Shown piece by piece: positions 1 to 8,838 of a stretch of DNA of 64,000 bases. The notes below the pieces were generated by a model, which saw only the letters and a list, made by a program, of their open reading frames with translations, did no database searches and was not told the DNA's origin. Position 1 is the first letter of the stretch. Every line of letters begins with the position of its first letter. Both the position numbers and the translations under genes were made by a program. Source of the DNA: Burkholderiales bacterium (GTDB lineage Bacteria > Pseudomonadota > Gammaproteobacteria > Burkholderiales > Burkholderiaceae_C); assembly GCA_017307865.1 (NCBI GenBank), contig JAFKGE010000017.1:118901-182900 (forward strand). The letters are read 5' to 3'.

Positions 1-1115
1 AGCCAGTCGGCCAGTGCCACGGTGGTGTCGCAACGGTCCTTGAACAGCTCGCACAGCGCGGGCAGGCGCTCGTCGCTGTTGACCCCGCGCTGTTGCAATT
101 GCGCGGCCACCAGCGGCGCCAGTTCGGCACCCGGCATGGCCTTCAGGTGCTGGGCGTTGACCCAGCGCAGCTTGGCTTCGTCGAAGCGCCCGGCGCTGGT
201 GCCCAGGTGGTCCAGGTTGAACCACTGCAGGAACTGCGCGCGCGAGAAGATCTCGTCGTCGCCGTGACTCCAGCCCAGGCGCGCCAGGTAGTTGACCATG
301 GCGTCGGGCAGGTAGCCTTCGTCGCGGTACTGCGTGACGGCCTTGGCGCCGTTGCGCTTGCTCATCTTCTCGCCCTGCTCGTTGAGCACCGTGGGCAGAT
401 GGGCGAACACCGGCACCGGCGCGCCCAGCGCCTGGAAGATGTGGATCTGGCGCGGCGTGTTGTTGACGTGGTCGTCACCGCGGATGACGTGGGTGATGCC
501 CATGTCCATGTCGTCCACGCAGACGCAGAAGTTGTAGGTGGGCGTGCCGTCCGCGCGCGCGATCACCAGGTCGTCGAGCTCGCTGTTCTGGAATTCGATG
601 TGGCCCTTGCACTTGTCGTCCCATCCGACCACGCCGGTCAAGGGCGTCCTGAAGCGCAGCACGGGCTTGACACCCTCGGGCACGGGCGGCAGCGTCTTGC
701 CGGGCTCGGGGCGCCAGGTGCCGTCGTAGCGCGGCTTTTGCTTGGCGGCCATCTGCCGCTCGCGCAGCGCGTCGAGCTCGGCCACGCTCATGTAGCAGGG
801 GTACACGTGGCCGGCGGCCTGCAGCTGCGCCAGCATCGCCTGGTAGCGGTCCATGCGCTGCATCTGGTAATAGGGCCCTTCGTCCGGGTCCAGCCCCAGC
901 CAGGCCATGCCTTCCAGGATGACGTCGACCGAGGCTTGCGTGGAGCGCTCCAGGTCGGTGTCCTCGATGCGCAGGATGAAGGTGCCGTCCTGCGAGCGCG
1001 CAAACGCCCACGGATAAAGCGCGGAGCGGATGTTGCCCAGGTGAATGAAGCCGGTGGGCGATGGCGCGAAGCGCGTGCGCACGCGCCGCTGAGTTGAATC
1101 CTGGTTTTGAGTCAT
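1..1115 (-). CDS. gltX: Glutamyl-tRNA synthetase (3' part outside window)
   Basis: Charges tRNA-Glu with glutamate in the cytoplasm; class I aminoacyl-tRNA synthetase. The visible 371 codons start at ATG 1115-1113 and contain the family signatures: [17 protein letters not shown] near residues 18-34 (the HIGH-type ATP motif, here HLGN), the RIEDTD stretch that follows it, and KMSKR at residues 250-254. The frame is open to the window edge, so roughly the last 100 residues (the anticodon-binding end, judged against a usual length of about 470) lie outside. A copy of the dispersed CAAGCGC repeat separates it from metZ upstream. Nothing suggests damage. GltX rather than GlnS is favoured by the N-terminal sequence; a non-discriminating enzyme that also charges tRNA-Gln cannot be ruled out. 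Confidence 0.95.
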   Translation of the reverse strand, partial: MTQNQDSTQRRVRTRFAPSPTGFIHLGNIRSALYPWAFARSQDGTFILRIEDTDLERSTQASVDVILEGMAWLGLDPDEGPYYQMQRMDRYQAMLAQLQAAGHVYPCYMSVAELDALRERQMAAKQKPRYDGTWRPEPGKTLPPVPEGVKPVLRFRTPLTGVVGWDDKCKGHIEFQNSELDDLVIARADGTPTYNFCVCVDDMDMGITHVIRGDDHVNNTPRQIHIFQALGAPVPVFAHLPTVLNEQGEKMSKRNGAKAVTQYRDEGYLPDAMVNYLARLGWSHGDDEIFSRAQFLQWFNLDHLGTSAGRFDEAKLRWVNAQHLKAMPGAELAPLVAAQLQQRGVNSDERLPALCELFKDRCDTTVALADW

Positions 1116-1118
1116 ATC

Positions 1119-1168
1119 GTGCCCTGGCTCCCGCAGAACAAGCGCGAGCAGCTATCTGTTTTATAGTA
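1119..1168 (+). repeat. Dispersed CAAGCGC-GCAGCTAT repeat, copy 1
   Basis: Intergenic copy between the gltX start and the metZ stop. It contains CCTGGCTCCCG, then AACAAGCGCGAGCAGCTAT and an AT-rich tail. The tail ends within a few bases of the metZ stop codon at 1170-1172. Confidence 0.75.
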
Positions 1169-1169
1169 T

Positions 1170-2408
1170 TCAGTCGATGCGGCCACAGCTGTCCAGCCCG
1201 TGCGAAAGGTCGCGCAGGATGTCGGGCACGTGCTCCAACCCGATCGACAGGCGGATCAGGCCCTGGCCCACGCCGGCAGCCTGGCGCTGGGCCTCGGACA
1301 GGCGTCCATGCGAGGTGCTGGCCGGGTGGCTGAGCAGGGTGCGCACGTCGCCCAGGTTGGTGGCGATGGAGCACACAAGCGTGCTGTCGATGACGTGAAA
1401 GGCGCGCGCCCGGCCCTGCTCGGGGCTGGCCGCCTTGACGCTGAAGGCGATGACCGAGCCGCCGACGCCGCCTTGCTGCGCCATCGCCAGCCGGTGCTGC
1501 GGGTGCGAGGGCAGGCCGGGGTAGAACACGCGCTCCACCGCAGGGTGCTTTTCCAGCCAGCTGGCGATCTGCAGCGCGTTGGCGCTTTGCGCGGCCACGC
1601 GCAGGCTGAGCGTTTCCAGGCCCTTGTGCACCACCCAGGCATTGAAGGGCGAAAGCACCATGCCGGCGGTGCGGATCAGGGGCGCGAACACGCCGTCGAT
1701 GAGCTGGTGCGAGCCGCAGATGGCGCCGGCCATGACCCGGCCCTGGCCGTCGAGAAACTTGGTGCCCGAGTGGATGATCAGGTCGGCCCCCAGCGCCAGC
1801 GGCTTTTGCAGCGCCGGCGTGGCAAAGCAGTTGTCGACCGCCAGCAGTGCGCCGGCCTGCCTGGCGATGCCCGCCAGCGCGGCGATGTCGCACACCTCGG
1901 TCAGCGGGTTGGTGGGCGTTTCGGCAAACAGCAGCCGCGTGTTGGGGCGCAGCGCGGCGCGCCACTCGGCCACGTCGGTCTGCGACACGAAGGAGGTCTG
2001 CACGCCGAAGCGCGCGAACTCGCTGCCCAGCAGCTTGATGGTGGAGCCGAACATCGACTGCGAGGCGATCACGTGGTCGCCGGCCTTGAGCAGGCCCATC
2101 GCCATCAGGAGGATGGCCGACATGCCGCTGGCGGTGGCAATGGCCGCCTCGGCGCCTTCCAGCGCGGCCAGGCGGCGCTCGAACGCGGTGACCGAAGGGT
2201 TGCTGGTGCGGGTGTAGGTGTAGCCCTCCTCCTGCATCGCAAAGCGGCGCGCCGAGGTCTCGGCGTCGGGCTGCACGAAGCAGCTGGTGAGGTACAGCGC
2301 CTCGGAGTGCTCGCCGTAGCCGCTGCGCGGGATCGACACGCGCACGGCCAGGGTGTCGGGGTGCAGGCCTTCGGGCAGGTCCTGCTCGTTCAGTTCATTC
2401 GGGTTCAT
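1170..2408 (-). CDS. metZ: O-succinylhomoserine sulfhydrylase
   Basis: PLP enzyme of the Cys/Met metabolism family that makes homocysteine from an O-acylhomoserine and sulfide in methionine synthesis. The 412-residue product has the family landmarks: YTRTSNPSV (about 65-73), the PLP-contacting ATASGMSAI, FAETPTNPL, VDNCFATP, and the Schiff-base lysine in HSGTKFLDGQG (Lys217). I start it at ATG 2408; an in-frame TTG twelve bases upstream is possible but less likely. It follows purF by 15 bases on the same strand, so the two are probably cotranscribed. MetB (cystathionine gamma-synthase) and MetY are close relatives. MetZ is preferred for overall similarity and for its place behind purF, a pairing I associate with betaproteobacteria. 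Confidence 0.88.
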   Translation of the reverse strand: MNPNELNEQDLPEGLHPDTLAVRVSIPRSGYGEHSEALYLTSCFVQPDAETSARRFAMQEEGYTYTRTSNPSVTAFERRLAALEGAEAAIATASGMSAILLMAMGLLKAGDHVIASQSMFGSTIKLLGSEFARFGVQTSFVSQTDVAEWRAALRPNTRLLFAETPTNPLTEVCDIAALAGIARQAGALLAVDNCFATPALQKPLALGADLIIHSGTKFLDGQGRVMAGAICGSHQLIDGVFAPLIRTAGMVLSPFNAWVVHKGLETLSLRVAAQSANALQIASWLEKHPAVERVFYPGLPSHPQHRLAMAQQGGVGGSVIAFSVKAASPEQGRARAFHVIDSTLVCSIATNLGDVRTLLSHPASTSHGRLSEAQRQAAGVGQGLIRLSIGLEHVPDILRDLSHGLDSCGRID

Positions 2409-2423
2409 GGTCAAGCTCAAGGG

Positions 2424-3899
2424 TCAATCGGCGCCATCGGACACGGCCGACACGCGCGGGCGCTCGGCGTTCAGGCGCGCCAGGTCGCCTTCGGAAATGT
2501 CGCCGGTGACGTACACGCCGTCGAAACACGAGGCGTCGAAGCGCGTCACGCGCGGGTTGACGCTGGCCACGGCCTGCTTCATGGCCTGCACGTCCTGGTA
2601 GATCAGCGCGTCGGCGCCGATGATCTGCCGCACCTCCTCGACGCTGCGCCCGTGCGCCACCAGTTCCTCGCGCGTGGGCATGTCGATGCCGTACACGTTG
2701 GGGTGGCGCACCGGCGGCGCGGCGCTGGCCAGGTACACCTTGCGCGCGCCGGCCTCGCGCGCCATCTGCACGATCTCCTGGCTGGTGGTGCCGCGCACGA
2801 TCGAGTCGTCCACCAGCAGCACGTTGCGGCCGGCGAACTCGCTGGCGATCACGCCCAGCTTTTGCCGCACCGAGCGCTTGCGCACCGCCTGGCCTGGCAT
2901 GATGAAGGTGCGGCCCACGTAGCGGTTCTTGACGAAGCCTTCGCGGTAGGGTTTGCCCAGCATGCGCGCCAGCTCGTTGGCGCTGGGGCGGCTGGACTCG
3001 GGGATCGGGATGACGGTGTCGATCTCGCTCGGCGGCACGGTGGAAATCACGCGCTTGGCCAGCGTCTGGCCCAGGTTCAGCCGCGCCTGGTAGACCGAGA
3101 TGCCGTCCAGCACCGAGTCGGGCCGCGCCAGGTAGACGAACTCGAAGATGCAGGGCGACAGGCTGGGCCGCTCGGCGCACTGGCGCGCATGCACCGTGCC
3201 GTCCAGCGTGACGAACAGCGCCTCGCCCGGCGCCAGGTCGCGCTCGAAGACGTGGCCGGTTCCTTCCAGCGCCACCGACTCGCTGGCCGCCATCACCGCC
3301 CCGCCGGCGCCGTGCCCGAAGCCGAGCGGACGGATGCCGAACGGGTCGCGAAACACCAGCATGCCGCGCCCGGCGATGTGCGCCACCACCGCGTACGAGC
3401 CGCGCAGGCGCCGGTGCACTGCCGCCACGGCGGCGAAGGCCTGCTCGGGCCCCAGCTCGCCGCCGCGCGTGGCCTGCGCCAGCTCGTGCGCCAGCACGCC
3501 CAGCAGCACCTCGGAGTCGCTGTCGGTGTTGATGTGGCGGTGGTCGCCCGCCAGCAGCTCCTGGCGCAGCGCCTGCGCGTTGGTCAGGTTGCCGTTGTGC
3601 ACCAGCACCACGCCGAAGGGGGCGTTGGTGTAGAAGGGCTGCGCCTCCTGCTCGCTGTCGGCGTTGCCGGCGGTGGGGTAGCGCACCTGGCCCAGGCCGC
3701 TGCTGCCGGGCAGCGCGCGCATGTTGCGCGTGCGAAAGACGTCGCGCACCATGCCCTTGGCCTTGTGCATGAAGAACTTGCCGTCCTGCTGCGTCACGAT
3801 GCCGGCGGCATCCTGGCCGCGGTGCTGCAGCAGCAGCAAGGCGTCGTAAAGAGTCTGATTGACCGGCACCTGACCAACCACGCCGACGATGCCACACAT
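2424..3899 (-). CDS. purF: Amidophosphoribosyltransferase
   Basis: First committed step of purine synthesis: PRPP plus glutamine gives 5-phosphoribosylamine. The 491-residue protein begins MCGIVGVVG, so removal of Met exposes the catalytic N-terminal Cys of the class II glutaminase domain; this fixes the start at 3899 although the frame stays open upstream. The glutaminase half includes RYPTAGN and HNGNLTNA. The C-terminal phosphoribosyltransferase half carries the PRPP loop VLLVDDSIVRGTT. It lies downstream of cvpA in the folC-dedD-cvpA-purF order familiar from E. coli, but about 290 bases containing a nested palindromic element now separate cvpA and purF. The element may affect cotranscription. 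Confidence 0.97.
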   Translation of the reverse strand: MCGIVGVVGQVPVNQTLYDALLLLQHRGQDAAGIVTQQDGKFFMHKAKGMVRDVFRTRNMRALPGSSGLGQVRYPTAGNADSEQEAQPFYTNAPFGVVLVHNGNLTNAQALRQELLAGDHRHINTDSDSEVLLGVLAHELAQATRGGELGPEQAFAAVAAVHRRLRGSYAVVAHIAGRGMLVFRDPFGIRPLGFGHGAGGAVMAASESVALEGTGHVFERDLAPGEALFVTLDGTVHARQCAERPSLSPCIFEFVYLARPDSVLDGISVYQARLNLGQTLAKRVISTVPPSEIDTVIPIPESSRPSANELARMLGKPYREGFVKNRYVGRTFIMPGQAVRKRSVRQKLGVIASEFAGRNVLLVDDSIVRGTTSQEIVQMAREAGARKVYLASAAPPVRHPNVYGIDMPTREELVAHGRSVEEVRQIIGADALIYQDVQAMKQAVASVNPRVTRFDASCFDGVYVTGDISEGDLARLNAERPRVSAVSDGAD

Positions 3900-3959
3900 G
3901 ATGATGTCCCGAGAAAAAGGCCCCAAGGCCCGATTGTCACGTCGAAAGATATTGTCCTA

Positions 3960-4224
3960 GTCCAGCGAATCGGAGAAATCGGCGGTGCGCGGGTGTCGCA
4001 ACGGGTGCAGGCCAAGGCGCGCGCCGCAGCCAAGGCTGGTGGCCTTGGCAAGGTGCGCAACGCCGGCATGCGCCTGTTGCGGCACCCGCCCTTCGGGTGA
4101 ATGCCTGGCAGGGCCGCACTCTTCGTTGCCGTGCTCGCCGGGTGTCCAACCCGGCTGCGCCCGACGCCTCGATTGCCGCCCTGCCAGGCATTCACGCACC
4201 GCCGATTTCTCCGATTCGCTGGAC
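3960..4224. repeat. Nested palindromic element between cvpA and purF
   Basis: The ends form a perfect 30-base inverted repeat: 3960-3989 pairs with 4195-4224. Inside it, 4097-4114 pairs perfectly with 4178-4195 (18 bases), and 3988-4001 pairs with 4077-4090 with one mismatch. A smaller CCAAGGC / GCCTTGG pair lies near 4012-4046. The outer right arm overlaps the 3' end of cvpA, so the last residues of CvpA (about RIGEIGGA) and its stop codon are encoded by the repeat. It looks like a mosaic REP/BIME-type or MITE-like unit. There is no transposase inside and no gene-like content. No target duplication was identified. Confidence 0.85.
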
Positions 4225-4692
4225 CAACGCCGCCGGCAGCACCGGATGCAGCTGCCCCAGCATGCCCTGCAGCCAGGCGCCGCTGGCCGATCCGCGCCAC
4301 CACGGCGCCTGGCCCTGCCCCGTCACCTGCACCACGACGGCCAGCACCAGCAGCAGCAGCACGCCGCGCAAGGCGCCGAACACGGCGCCCAGCACCCGGT
4401 CCACCGGCCGCATGCCCAACGCGCGCGCCGCGCCGCGCACCGCCCAGGCCAGCATGCCGCCGCCAAAGGCGACGACGATGAACACCAGCACGAAGCCCGC
4501 CGCGAAGCGCCACTCCGCGGGCGCCTCGCCCATCGGCAGCGCCTGGCCGACCCAGTCGGCCGCCCAGCGCGCGACGAAATACGCCGCCACCCAGCCGGCC
4601 ACCGACAGGGCCTCGTACAGCAGCCCGCGCCAGGCCCCCAGCAGCAGCGAGCCCAGCAGCACGGCCAGGCAGATCCAGTCGGTGGGGTGCAT
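4192..4692 (-). CDS. cvpA: CvpA family inner-membrane protein
   Basis: Small integral membrane protein of the CvpA (colicin V production) family, 166 residues. Four hydrophobic segments are visible, roughly residues 7-22, 28-44, 63-84 and 101-124, with the usual WRGLLYEALSVAGW and RPVDRVLGAVFGALRG motifs. The role is poorly defined in the family; in E. coli it is linked to colicin V export and to growth under envelope stress. It sits between the SPOR gene and purF on the same strand, as in many proteobacteria. Its C-terminal tail is unusual: the last ten or so residues and the stop are encoded by one arm of the 30-base inverted repeat, so the original C-terminus may have been replaced. Confidence 0.9.
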   Translation of the reverse strand: MHPTDWICLAVLLGSLLLGAWRGLLYEALSVAGWVAAYFVARWAADWVGQALPMGEAPAEWRFAAGFVLVFIVVAFGGGMLAWAVRGAARALGMRPVDRVLGAVFGALRGVLLLLVLAVVVQVTGQGQAPWWRGSASGAWLQGMLGQLHPVLPAALVQRIGEIGGA

Positions 4693-4721
4693 GGGGGCTG
4701 GCCGCGGGTCCGATCGGGCGA

Positions 4722-5600
4722 TCAGAGCGTGAGGATGCTGCCCGGCAAGCCCGCCTTCTTCAGGGCCGCCGCCGCCTTCTCGGCCTCGGCGCGGCTGGCG
4801 AAGGGGCCCACGCGCACGCGGGTGCGCTTGCCGTCGGCCGTGCTCACCACCTGGGTGTAGGTCTTCAGGCCCGCGCCCTCGGCCTTGCGGCGCGCCTGCT
4901 GGGCCGAATCGGCCTCGGCGAAGGCGCCGATCTGCACGATGAAGCGGCCGGCGTCGGTCGCGCTGGCGGTCGCGGCCGTGGCCGGCTTGGCGCTGGCGCG
5001 GCCTTCCAGCGCCGCCCGCGCGCGCGCGGCCTCGGCCTCGCGGCGGGCCTTGGCATCGGCCTCGCGCTGCGCCTTGGCCTGCTGCTCGTCGTGCTGGGCC
5101 TTGGCGCGCGCCTGGGCCTCCTGCTCGCGGCGCGCCTTGGCGTCGTCGTCGCGCGCCGCCTGGGCAGCGGGCGTGGCGGGGGGCTTGGCCGCATCGCCGG
5201 CCGCGGCGCGCGTGGGGGCAGTGGTCTCGGTGGCCGGTGTGGCCGTGGCTTGCGTCGCCGGCTTGGATGCGGGCGGCACCACCTCTTCGTGCTCACCCAG
5301 GCTGGCGGCGGCGGGCACCGCGGCCTGGCCGACCGGCTTGGGCGCCGTCAGCGGGGGCGCGTGGTCGCGGTCGGGAATGGTGATGGGCGCGTTGACGGCC
5401 GCCGGGCGCGGCTCGGTGTCGAACAGCAGCGGAAAGCCGACGACCGCCAGCGCCACCAGCACCACCGCGCCGATCAGGCGATGGCGCGCGCGCCGGCGCA
5501 CGCTCTCGATCGAGTCGGGCGGCGCGCTGGCCGCATCGGCCTTGCGCGGCGGCTTCTTGGCGGGGGCAGCGCTGTGCTGGCGAAACTTGAAAAATGCCAT
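4722..5600 (-). CDS. dedD: SPOR-domain cell division protein, DedD-like
   Basis: Likely single-pass inner-membrane protein that binds septal peptidoglycan through a C-terminal SPOR domain and assists division. The 292-residue sequence shows a short basic cytoplasmic N-terminus (residues 1-42), one membrane helix at about 42-60 (LIGAVVLVALAVVGFPLLF), a long low-complexity Ala/Pro linker, and a charged Ala/Arg/Glu stretch (about 145-205) that could form a coiled coil. It ends in a SPOR domain (about 215-292: RFIVQIGAFAEADSAQ to RVRVGPFASRAEAEKAA). It lies 16 bases behind folC and 29 before cvpA, matching E. coli folC-dedD-cvpA. The symbol is by position and architecture; the linker is not conserved. 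Confidence 0.85.
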   Translation of the reverse strand: MAFFKFRQHSAAPAKKPPRKADAASAPPDSIESVRRRARHRLIGAVVLVALAVVGFPLLFDTEPRPAAVNAPITIPDRDHAPPLTAPKPVGQAAVPAAASLGEHEEVVPPASKPATQATATPATETTAPTRAAAGDAAKPPATPAAQAARDDDAKARREQEAQARAKAQHDEQQAKAQREADAKARREAEAARARAALEGRASAKPATAATASATDAGRFIVQIGAFAEADSAQQARRKAEGAGLKTYTQVVSTADGKRTRVRVGPFASRAEAEKAAAALKKAGLPGSILTL

Positions 5601-5616
5601 GGTGCTGGGTCAGCAG

Positions 5617-6921
5617 TCAGCGATCGGTATGCTGCCAGGGCGCGTCGGATTCGAGGTGCGGCACGCCGTGCTCCAGCACGCCACCGACGGTGTAGAACGA
5701 TCCAAAGCAGACAATTCTATCAGTGGGCTGCACGCGCGCGGCCGCCGCGTCGAAGGCCGCCATGGGCGTGGCAAAGCACTCGGCCGCGGCCCCCGCGCGC
5801 TGGGTGACCGCGCGCCAGATGGCCTCCAGCGCCTGCGCCGAGGCGGCGCGGGGCGTGGGCAGGTCGGTGAAGTACCAGCGGTCGATCAGCGGGTCCATGT
5901 GGCGCAGGATGGCGGGAATGTCCTTGTCGGCCATGGCGCCGAACACGCCGTGCGTCATCAGAAACGAGCCCATGGCGTCCAGGCTTTGCGCCAGCGCGGC
6001 CACGGCGTGCGGGTTGTGCGCCACGTCCAGGATCACCACCGGATGGCCGGGAACGACCTGAAAGCGCCCCGGCAAGTCCATCATGCCGAAGCCATTGCGC
6101 ACCGCCTGCGCCGTCACCGGCAGGCGGGCACGCAGCGCGTCCAGCGCCGCCAGCGCGCCCGAGGCATTGATCAGCTGGTTGGCGCCGCGCAGCGTGGGGT
6201 AGCCCAGCCCGCTGTAGCGCCGCCCGCGCCCGGCCCAGGCCCATTGCTGCGGGTTGTTGCCCTGGTAGTTGAAGTCGCGCCCCAGCAGCCACAGGTCGGC
6301 GCCGATGGCGGCGGCGTGGTCGAGCACGCTTTGCGGCGGCACCGGGTCGCTCACGATGGCGGGCTTGCCGGGGCGCATGATGCCGGCCTTCTCGAAGCCG
6401 ATCTTCTCGCGCGTGTCGCCCAGCAGCTCGGCGTGGTCGATGTCGATGCTGGTGATGACGGCGCAGTCGGTGTCGATGATGTTGACCGCGTCCAGCCGCC
6501 CGCCGAGGCCGACCTCCAGGATCACCGCGTCCAGCCCGGCGCGCGCCAGGGCCAGCAAAATGGCCAAGGTGGTGAATTCGAAATAGGTCAGCGAGACGTC
6601 GCCGCGCGCCGCCTCGACCTGCTCCAGGCAGGCCGCCAGTTCGTCGGCGCCGATGGCCTGGCCGCGGATGCGGCAGCGCTCCTCGAAATGCACCAGGTGC
6701 GGCGAGGTGTAGACCCCGGTGCGGTAGCCCGCCTGCAGCAAGATGGCTTCCAGCATGGCGCAGGTCGAGCCCTTGCCGTTGGTGCCGGCCACGGTGATGA
6801 CCGGGCCGTCGAAGCGCAGCGCCAGGCGATCGGCCACCGCCCGCACCCGGTCCAGCCCCAGTTCGATGACCGTGGGGTGCAGCCGCTCGCAGTAGGCGAG
6901 CCATTCGTTCAGTGTCTTCAT
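5617..6921 (-). CDS. folC: Bifunctional dihydrofolate/folylpolyglutamate synthase
   Basis: Adds glutamate to dihydropteroate and to folates (ATP-dependent, Mur ligase superfamily), giving cells retained polyglutamylated folate. The 434-residue protein begins MKTLNEWLAYCERLHP. The P-loop TVAGTNGKGST lies near residues 48-58, followed by GVYTSPHL and ILEVGLGGRLDAVN, then the central-domain IDHAELLG and the C-terminal ILDVAHNPHA. The frame is open for a further 143 codons upstream, but that sequence lacks family similarity and overlaps the divergent ArsC-like gene, so ATG 6921 is used. It is the first gene of the folC-dedD-cvpA-purF-metZ run and probably has its promoter in the 51-base gap 6922-6972. 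Confidence 0.95.
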   Translation of the reverse strand: MKTLNEWLAYCERLHPTVIELGLDRVRAVADRLALRFDGPVITVAGTNGKGSTCAMLEAILLQAGYRTGVYTSPHLVHFEERCRIRGQAIGADELAACLEQVEAARGDVSLTYFEFTTLAILLALARAGLDAVILEVGLGGRLDAVNIIDTDCAVITSIDIDHAELLGDTREKIGFEKAGIMRPGKPAIVSDPVPPQSVLDHAAAIGADLWLLGRDFNYQGNNPQQWAWAGRGRRYSGLGYPTLRGANQLINASGALAALDALRARLPVTAQAVRNGFGMMDLPGRFQVVPGHPVVILDVAHNPHAVAALAQSLDAMGSFLMTHGVFGAMADKDIPAILRHMDPLIDRWYFTDLPTPRAASAQALEAIWRAVTQRAGAAAECFATPMAAFDAAAARVQPTDRIVCFGSFYTVGGVLEHGVPHLESDAPWQHTDR

Positions 6922-6972
6922 GGGAGCGCCGATTGTCGCGCCAAGCGCGAGCGCCATGGCATCATCGCTGGC

Positions 6973-7344
6973 ATGACCCGCGCATCCGTCACGCTCTACG
7001 GCATTCCCAACTGCGACACCGTCAAGAAGGCGCGGGCCTGGCTCGCCGAGCACGAGGTCGAGGTGCGCTTTCACGACTTCAAGAAGGCCGGCGTGCCGGC
7101 CGATCGCCTGCGGCGCTGGATCGACGCCGTGGGCTGGGAGCGCCTTTTGAACCGCCAGGGCACGACCTGGCGCCAGCTGGACGCCGCCACGCAGGCGGGC
7201 GTGCACGACGCCGCCAGCGCCGCCGCCCTGTTGCAGGCCCACGCCAGCGCCATCCGCCGGCCGGTGGTGGAGTGGGACGCGGGCGCGCCCGCCATCACGA
7301 TCGGCTTTGCGCCCGCCGACTGGCAGGCGCGCCTGAAGGGCTGA
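6973..7344 (+). CDS. ArsC/Spx-family protein (YffB-like reductase)
   Basis: A 123-residue thioredoxin-fold protein of the ArsC/Spx family, YffB-like branch. The start MTRASVTLYGIPNCDTVKKARAWL carries a single active-site Cys (CDTVKKA) where Spx has CxxC. FHDFKKAGVP and the LLNRQGTTWR stretch match the YffB group rather than arsenate reductases involved in resistance; no other ars genes are near. Some relatives have glutathione-dependent reductase activity, but the in vivo role is unclear. ATG 6973 is chosen because similarity starts there, although the frame is open far upstream across dedD and folC. It diverges from folC, and 17 bases separate it from the cls gene downstream, so the two may be cotranscribed. 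Confidence 0.85.
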   Translation: MTRASVTLYGIPNCDTVKKARAWLAEHEVEVRFHDFKKAGVPADRLRRWIDAVGWERLLNRQGTTWRQLDAATQAGVHDAASAAALLQAHASAIRRPVVEWDAGAPAITIGFAPADWQARLKG

Positions 7345-7361
7345 CGCCAGCACGCCGACCC

Positions 7362-8819
7362 ATGTCGCTGTCTGGCCTCAGCTTCGCCGGTCACGCCGGA
7401 ACCTATTGGCTGGCCTGGGCCTGGTCGGTCTCCAGCGTCATCCTCACCGGCTGGATCATCTGGCAGCGTCGCGCGCCGGTGTCCACGCTGGCATGGATCA
7501 TGACGCTCAACCTGCTGCCGGTGCTGGGCCTGCTGGTGTACGCCTATTTCGGTCCGCAGCGCGTGCACCGCCAGCGCCTCAAGCGCTGGCACACGCAGGC
7601 GGCGCTGATGTCGCAGCAGGACATGCGCACCCTGCGCGCCGACCGGCCCGACCCGCCGCTGTGGGCGGTGCAGCACGCGCGCCTGATCGAAACCAGCTGC
7701 GGCCTGCCGATCTGCAGCGCGCACGGCGTGGAGCTGCTGGCCAGCGGCGCCGCCACGCTGGACGCACTGCTGCGCGAGATGGCGCAGGCGCGCAGCCACA
7801 TCCACCTCGAGTACTACATCTTCGAGCCCGACCAGACCGGCCGCGCCGTGCTCCAGGCGCTGACCGAGCGCGCCAGCGCCGGCATCGCCGTGCGATTGCT
7901 GGTCGACGCGGTCGGCTCCTCGCGCCTGCTGGCGCGCCGCCACGCGCCGCTGCTGCAGGCGCTGCGCCAGGCCGGTGGCGAGGTGGCGGTGTTTCACCGC
8001 GGGCGGCTCGACCGCCTGCGCCCGCTGGTCAACCTGCGCACCCACCGCAAGATCGCCGTGATCGACGGCCGCACCGGCATGGTGGGCGGCATCAACGTCA
8101 CCGACGACGAGAACGAACGCGTGCGCCCGCAAGACGCCTACCGCGACACCCACCTGCTGCTGCGCGGCGGCGCGGTGCGCTGGCTGCAATACGTCTTTTT
8201 GCAGGACTGGTACTACGCCAGCGGCCACAAGCTGAACCACGACGGCCACGTGCTGCCCACGGGCGAGCCGCCCGGCCAGGTGCCGGTGCAGATCGTCGCC
8301 TCGGGCCCCGACAGCGACGGCGAGGCCATCCACCGCGCCATGATCGACGCGCTGAACCTGGCGCTGGAGCGCATCTGGCTGTCCACGCCCTACTTCGTGC
8401 CCACCGAGCCGGCCATCACCGCGCTCACCAATGCCGCGTTGCGCGGGGTGCAGGTCAAGCTGATCGTGCCCGAGCGCAGCGACTCGCGCATCGTCACCGC
8501 CGCCGCGCGCTCGTACTACAAGGAGCTGCAAAACGCCGGCGTGCTGGTGTTCGAATACCAGGGCCGCATGTTCCACCCCAAGACGCTGGTGATGGATTCG
8601 CTCTACAGCGTGGTGGGCAGCGCCAATTTCGACAACCGCAGCTTTCGCCTGAACTTCGAGGTCGCCGCGGTGATGTACGACCGCGCGATCAACCAGCAGC
8701 TGGCCGACCTGTTCGAGGCCGACCTGTCGCACTGCCGCTTGGTGCCGCGCGACCGCCGCACGCCGGTTCACCAGCAGTTCTTCGAGGCCGTGGCGCGGCT
8801 GGGCTCGCCGCTGCTGTAG
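7362..8819 (+). CDS. cls: Cardiolipin synthase (phospholipase D family)
   Basis: Membrane enzyme that condenses phosphatidylglycerol into cardiolipin. The 485-residue protein has two N-terminal transmembrane segments (about 14-33 and 42-62, PLDc_N type) and two phospholipase-D catalytic motifs. The first HKD is HRKIAVIDG near residue 228 with GGINVTD after it. The second is HPKTLVMD near residue 404, followed by SANFDNRSFRLNFE. Both His-Lys-Asp triads are complete. The two-helix N-terminus and length match the ClsA class rather than ClsB. ATG 7362 is the first methionine after the stop of the preceding gene. No terminator was seen behind it; the next gene is convergent 19 bases away. Confidence 0.92.
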   Translation: MSLSGLSFAGHAGTYWLAWAWSVSSVILTGWIIWQRRAPVSTLAWIMTLNLLPVLGLLVYAYFGPQRVHRQRLKRWHTQAALMSQQDMRTLRADRPDPPLWAVQHARLIETSCGLPICSAHGVELLASGAATLDALLREMAQARSHIHLEYYIFEPDQTGRAVLQALTERASAGIAVRLLVDAVGSSRLLARRHAPLLQALRQAGGEVAVFHRGRLDRLRPLVNLRTHRKIAVIDGRTGMVGGINVTDDENERVRPQDAYRDTHLLLRGGAVRWLQYVFLQDWYYASGHKLNHDGHVLPTGEPPGQVPVQIVASGPDSDGEAIHRAMIDALNLALERIWLSTPYFVPTEPAITALTNAALRGVQVKLIVPERSDSRIVTAAARSYYKELQNAGVLVFEYQGRMFHPKTLVMDSLYSVVGSANFDNRSFRLNFEVAAVMYDRAINQQLADLFEADLSHCRLVPRDRRTPVHQQFFEAVARLGSPLL

Positions 8820-8838
8820 CAACCCTGGCGGGCATCGG

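Noticed and set aside
1200..4100. Long plus-strand open frame opposite metZ and purF
   Set aside because: Same shadow effect; the composition is implausible and both minus-strand genes are certain.
6973..7344. Arsenate reductase for arsenic resistance
   Set aside because: The motifs fit the YffB branch, and no arsR, arsB or acr3 is adjacent.
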